In this document: piece by piece, positions 58,618 through 64,000 of the stretch
Layout: the number at the start of each line of letters is the position of its first letter
Position numbering within the stretch: the first letter of the stretch is position 1
Assembly: GCA_949358305.1 (NCBI GenBank)
Contig: OX442315.1
Coordinates: forward strand, 37,660,427-37,724,426
From: Strigamia acuminata
Lineage: Eukaryota; Arthropoda; Chilopoda; Geophilomorpha; Linotaeniidae
Direction: 5' to 3'
Length of the DNA: 64,000 nucleotides
Program-made: the position numbers and the translations under genes
Notes under the pieces: model-generated
Seen by the model: the letters and a program-made list of their open reading frames with translations, nothing else
Told to the model about the DNA's origin: nothing
Database searches by the model: none

Positions 58618-61600
58618 CAAGTATTCCAGCTCGTGTATTCCAATCCCGGAACGCCCTTGTCAGAACACACGAGAGTGCAGCCGCAACGAAATACGTAAAT
58701 ATTCCTCCGACCCGATTCGGAAATAGCGCTCACGGCAAACAACTGTCCGTCGCCGCGTCAACTCAACCGCAGTTTGCCGTCGTCGACGTGCACCTCGCAC
58801 GCCTCTGACTGTAAATGTTTACGACAAATGTTTTTACAACAAACACTCCCACCAATTGTATTCTGGTTTGCCCACAGCATTGGTGCGCTCGTTTCCTTTT
58901 GCATCCCATCCTCGGAAAACACCGCCACTTTCCCTGCGCAAAAATTGTTTCACACTTCTGCCGACAATGCGCAGCCGAGCTCTCACTGTGCATTGAGGCG
59001 GGAATGTGTAACAATGGCTTCGCAGGGTCGAAGAGCAAACTTGGCGGTTCCAGATTAACGCCCACAGTCGGCGAAACGCGTGCTAAATTTAAAGAAAACT
59101 TCAATAAAGGAATTGTAAACGGGAATACCACAAAAACACAAAAAAAAAAATATATATATACCTAGTCGATCCAATTCATACTGAAGTTTCAACGAAGATC
59201 CGTGCAAGCGAAACTGCATCAACGAGGACGAACCGTCGAGATTGCCGACGCTCACGACCGAATCTGGACTCAGACAAAGCCAATGGCGCCAATTCAACAG
59301 AAGGGAAAACTGTTCAGCTTCCGCTTTGGGCAAATCTAATCTGAATTGAGAGATTCATCCAACTGATAAACAAAAAAAAAAGAAATATACAGTAGATCGA
59401 TCTTACACGTAAACAGCCGCAACGCGACGTGAAGCGAGTCGGCAATTGAATCCTCCCGAGCCGCGGCCAACGAACCTTCTACACCCGCTCCTGACACAAC
59501 GACCATCCGTTTGTCGGCGCAACTATCATTGGACGGGACGGCGTTGCCAATAATTTATCTGCGAGAAACAAAAAAAAAAGAGATCAAGAAACAAAACAAA
59601 CATTTTAACGCACTGGAGTCGATGACGGCGACGAGAGCGTCGTCAACATCAGCCGAATCAATGCTGCGGTTCGTCACCACACATAGCAAACGAATCTGCC
59701 CGCGCCGAAATCGTCGGAAAACAGCGGCACTTCCCGCGTGATGCAGTGATATTCATTCGACGTTGACGCCGATGTAGGTCATCGCATTTCCCACGATTTA
59801 AAACACCCCAAATTTAATAAAATCCTCAAAATTCCAGCAGAATACCAAAGAAACTCAACAAAATGCAACGAAACTCAACAAAATGTTTGGGACTATTCAT
59901 GCCAATTACACAAAACTCCAAGTTTCTCGGCTGAAATACCTCCGTCACAGTTTGGCTAGAAAATAAAATAAAATAATTATTAATTAGTTTTAAACAATGA
60001 AATGAAATGAATCAGCAGCTTTTTTGAGTTGCCATACAGATTCCCTGCCCCTGAAAAAAGTCGCAAATGGGTAAAAATTGAGCCCAAAAAGGGAAAAAAC
60101 GTGCTTGAACCAAATTATATATGATGGCAACACACCCGCACAGGCAGCAGCTGATTTGGTTGCGACAGCCAGGAACGTGGTTTTTTAGTAGAGCGTCGAG
60201 GCGTCAAACGATCTTTGATGGAGAAATCCAAAGTCTGCTTCAAATACCAGTGGTGATTGTTCGTCAAACAACTGTCCGTCGTGGCTTTCATCATTTCCCT
60301 ACTATACGTGCAGTCGCTTGCTCTCTCTAAGAACATGGTCACATACAGGTCGTTTTGTCCCGGATTTAACGCCAACATGGTCATTCTTTCCTCCACTTAC
60401 TGCGTCTTTTACCTTGAATGCAGAGAAAAATTAAAACAAACAAAAATCAAAATTTGTTAATCCCATGTAAAGCGGAGAAATACAGTATTAAAATTTTTCA
60501 AAACCAAAAAATGCGATATTTGTTCTTTTTTCGGGAAAAAAAACCAATTTTTGTTTTTCTTTCTTACCAAAATTCACTTTTTTCAATTTATGCCACTTTT
60601 TTTCGGTCCAAATTCGGCCCAACTCTTACCAAACCCCACAACAAACACCCCAAATATTTATCTATTAACCGGTGGTTGTCTCATGAGTGAAGTATGATGG
60701 CAGTTTGATGTCGATCGAGGAATAAACTCTTTTGCCTGATGCGAAGCTGAAGCTGAACAAACTGAAGCTGATGATTTCTTTTCAGGCACTGGACCGTCCT
60801 GCGGCGCACTGTCATTGACAGACTCGGACACAGAGCGCAAAATGTCCTCTGACGGACCTACGGCGAAAACAAAAACAAAAAACAAAACATCAAACAACAG
60901 AAACTTAAACCAAATCTTACTACCTCGCCCGGAAGTTGTGTTCCAACCCAACGGTTTCTGCAAATTCAAGACAACTGTCTCTCGGAACGGTCTGAAATGA
61001 CAACATCTACTCGACTCGAGGCCACGCTGAACTATTAACATCCAGACTAGCGCCGCTAACATACATTCGTTCTACGTATTTTAAATTGGGAAAAAACGCC
61101 AATCCGGAGACATCTTCAACACTGTTTGTTGAAACAGACACGATGGAATAAGTGCGCAATGTTTGGTTTGTATTAATTCAGAAAACACTTCGTGCTACCT
61201 ATTTTGTTCAAACGATTGTCAAACGGGCACTTGGTCGAGAAGAAACAAACACGTTTCAGTTGGCGCGCACTCCTGCCGACATGCACAATATCTCCAGGTA
61301 ATACTTCGAGTCGGGACAGGTAAATTTAATAAAAACCCTAAATTTCTAGCTGGGAAAAAAGGCTAGAAAATAAAATTAAATAATGAAATGAATTGATTCA
61401 GCAGCTATTTGGAGTTGACAAACAGATTCGCGACAGGCAGGGAAGCCCCCCCCGCCTCCTTAAAAAAGTCGCAAATGAGTAAAAATCGCCCAAATCGTCG
61501 GGAAACACCGCCACTTCCCCTGCACGGAAATTGTTACACACTTCTGCCGACAATACACAGCCAGGCCATCACTGTGCATGGAGGAGGAAATGTGAAACAA

Positions 61601-62240
61601 TCACCTCGCAGGGGCAAAGAGCGAACTTGGCGGATCCAGATTAATTCCCACAGTCGGCACAACAACGGCGAAACGCGTGCTCCTCTCACTTTGACCACAA
61701 CGGCTGTTCACAGCTGAGAACAAAGAAGAAACTGAACGAACAAATCATTATTCACATATTAAAAAAAAAAAAAAAAAAACAACCAACTATAAAATGGCAT
61801 GCAAACAACATTACCTGTCCAAATTGTTTTTTCTGCTGGCATAATCATGAATAACATTAAGTCAGTAGGAAACAAACTACTTCTGCGAAAAATTACAGAT
61901 ATAAATCCACCTGAAAAACAGGGAAAAAAACTCGATCCGACCCACGCCCGCACACAATACCGATTAGGCTTAAACACAGGCACCTGCAAATTCGATTTCG
62001 GCGGGCGTGCACGCAAGCACAGTCGAGGACACTGGAATGAGCTCTGTTCCAGCGTCCCCTAGGAAAAAACACCACTTGCTTGTCTGCAGAAACCAAATTT
62101 GAAGGTGCTTGTGCAGGGTGTCTGCTGTGATATAATATATCAGCCGGAAAAAAACAAGGCTTAGTATGAACAACTTATTGTTGATTCCAAAGTGGAATCA
62201 AAAGTGGAATTTAAACAACTCCGTCACTAAACGGCGCTGT
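58574..62240. repeat. Tandem duplication, block X copy 2
   Basis: Copy of 44923-48589, including the fragments listed there (59162-59558, 60115-60406, 60658-60991, all minus). It ends abruptly at ACGGCGCTGT. Confidence 0.95.
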
Positions 62241-64000
62241 GTCCTGTGTGGCTATACCGCAGTCGGGGGTCGTCCACGGGCCTTTGGTCGGTCAAAGATG
62301 CCTGGAAAATAAAAGAAAAATGAATAAAGACATCAAAAATTAAAAGAAAAAAAAAAACCGAAAACAAAAACGTCCAAATCAAATTTCAAAATATTCCGTT
62401 CATCATCTACGATGTCCCGCCCCCTCTCCCTCCCCCTCCCCTCTCCGCCCCCCTCTCCCCCCTCCCCTCCCCGCCCCCTCTCCCCCCTCCCCTCCCCGCC
62501 CCCTCTCCCCCCCCTCCCCTCCCCGCCCCCTCTCCCCCCTCCCCCTCCCCGCCAATGGCGGTGGCAAAGTTGGGGCCACCAACAGAAACAGAAATAATGA
62601 GGAAATAATGAGGAAATAATGAGAAAATAATGTGGAAATAATGAGGAAATAATGAGGAAATAATGAGAAAATGCCTACCCAAAGCCAAGAAATACCGTCT
62701 TGGAAACAGAAATGAGGAAATAATGAGGAAATAATGAGGAAATAATGAGGAAATAATGAGGAAATAATGAGGAAATAATGAGAAAATGCCTACCCAAAGC
62801 CAAGAAATACCGTCTTGGAAACAGAAATGAGGAAATAATGAGGAAATAATAAGGGAAGGCTTTCCAAAATTGCCGTCCTGAAAACAGAAATAAATGCCTT
62901 TCCAAAGGAAATGCCTTCTTGTCCAGTTGGGCGGAATCCAGAAACAACCAAAAAGCTGTGCTTTGCCTGCAAAAATGTTAACCCTACTAAAAAAACAAAT
63001 CCAGTTGGCCCGGAAACGCTCTTCCGCAACCAACCAGCAGCGAGCAGCGGATTTGCCGCCTGTCATTTGCCCATCTCTCACCCCCAAATCCGCCGACTAT
63101 ATTATAAATATTAAATGCATCCTCGGATTTGGGGACGCGCCTGGGTTGGCTGTGGAGCGGTTGAGTCCGGTCTAAATCTGTTCTCCATGCACGCCATTGG
63201 CTGAAAAACAGATCTAGACCGGACTTAACCGCTCCATAGCCAATGGCGTGCATGGAGAACAGATTTAGACCGGACTCAACCGCTCTATAGCCAATCCGGG
63301 CCCAGGAACCGGATTTGCATGGATCGGTCGTGTTCGGTCTGGATTTGCTCTTCAGCCAACGACGTGCATGGAGGGCAGATCCAGAGCGAACACGACCGCT
63401 CCATAGCCAATCCGGGCCCAGAAACCGGATTTTCGCGTGCAATTTTGGTCTGGGATAAACGGCATCAGGGGGCGTGCGTGTTGCTTGTAATTTTCCCAAA
63501 GAGGGCGCCACTTACGATGGTAATGGCGCCCATGTGTTGGGGAAAATTTATTACCGTTGTTTGCACCTGGCCCAGAACACATGCATGGACAGGAGTGAAT
63601 AAATGAAAAAGCATCCAAGGTTTTTGATTCTCCCCCAGAAATTGTAATAATTTGGGTCCGCCCAATGTTTGGATGCACCCAGGCGTGTATGTGTACGTGG
63701 ACACAGTGTAATAAATATGCATTTGCTTTTTGAATATTTCATATTTTTTAAATTTTATTTCCACCAAATTTTCAACAAATTTATTTAATCACATTTGTGT
63801 ATAGTAAACTCCAATTAAATTTACACATGACGCAAATGCATTTTGGGGCTCCTGACACAGTGCTTGGGACAGCTCGTTTTTGGCACAGTGGTCCAGTGGT
63901 CCATGAATGAATCAATAAATGACAAAACAAAGCAATATTTATTTGTAATAAGACATAGTCCAATTCGTCCACTTCCGGAAAAACCCTTGTTCTACCTGGC
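62241..64000. repeat. Third copy of the inverted-repeat arm, duplication unit 2
   Basis: Same orientation as 55646-57405, offset 6,595 bp, to the end of the window. It holds the cut 71-nt exon, the C-rich minisatellite, the CATTATTTCCT array and the hairpins. It must continue beyond the window. Confidence 0.95.

Overview
The window is eukaryotic nuclear DNA, most likely from an arthropod and probably an insect. Genes are split by short GT-AG introns (55-280 bp), there is an interstitial tract of 15 perfect TTAGG units (the canonical arthropod telomere repeat), and the scaffold carries one 200-bp N gap. I cannot name the species. There are no prokaryotic operons, no CRISPR array, and no tRNA or rRNA gene that I can support.

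Left end (1-6.8 kb): a VKORC1-like gene on the plus strand lies tail to tail, 49 bp apart, with a complete ten-exon GTF2H3 (TFIIH p34) gene on the minus strand. A second, 3'-truncated GTF2H3 copy lies about 3.6 kb away, and a fragment of the meiotic helicase HFM1 sits between them. Both GTF2H3 copies are disabled by different lesions. HFM1 has lost an internal block of about 100 residues, and VKORC1 lacks GT donors. Next, 6.8-23.15 kb is one long satellite of 20-22 bp subunits, each carrying an ATCGAT core, ending in a 19-bp minisatellite and the TTAGG tract.

Middle (23.4-44.7 kb): small spliced-exon-like cassettes, a decayed DTL (CDT2) WD-repeat fragment, a fold-back element, and an unidentified conserved exon. 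The left arm of a 3-kb inverted repeat follows (30.7-33.7 kb). After it comes a 10-kb patchwork of a diverged GC-rich repeat family with a conserved UUCG-type hairpin. Two small multi-exon genes of unknown function lie in this patchwork. One (41.37-42.63 kb, minus) keeps reading frame and phase through six exons and encodes 209 residues. The other (37.6-38.2 kb, plus) has zinc-finger-like spacing but a phase conflict.

Right end (44.7-64 kb): a tandem duplication with a 13,651-bp offset, in which the second unit has lost 7,056 bp. The lost interval holds the most unusual structure of the window. On the minus strand, three back-to-back tandem arrays (154, 166 and 121 bp units) occur; in the first two each unit is a small exon (61 nt and 71 nt) with good splice signals. 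The 71-nt exon has single relatives in both arms of the inverted repeat, and a more distant one inside an ELP1 (Elongator subunit 1) fragment at 58.3 kb.

Overall the window reads as a repeat-rich graveyard of essential-gene fragments (GTF2H3, HFM1, DTL, ELP1, probably VKORC1), with satellites, inverted and tandem duplications and amplified exon cassettes. By inference this would suit heterochromatin, a subtelomere, or a B or sex chromosome. Functional copies of the essential genes are expected elsewhere in the genome.
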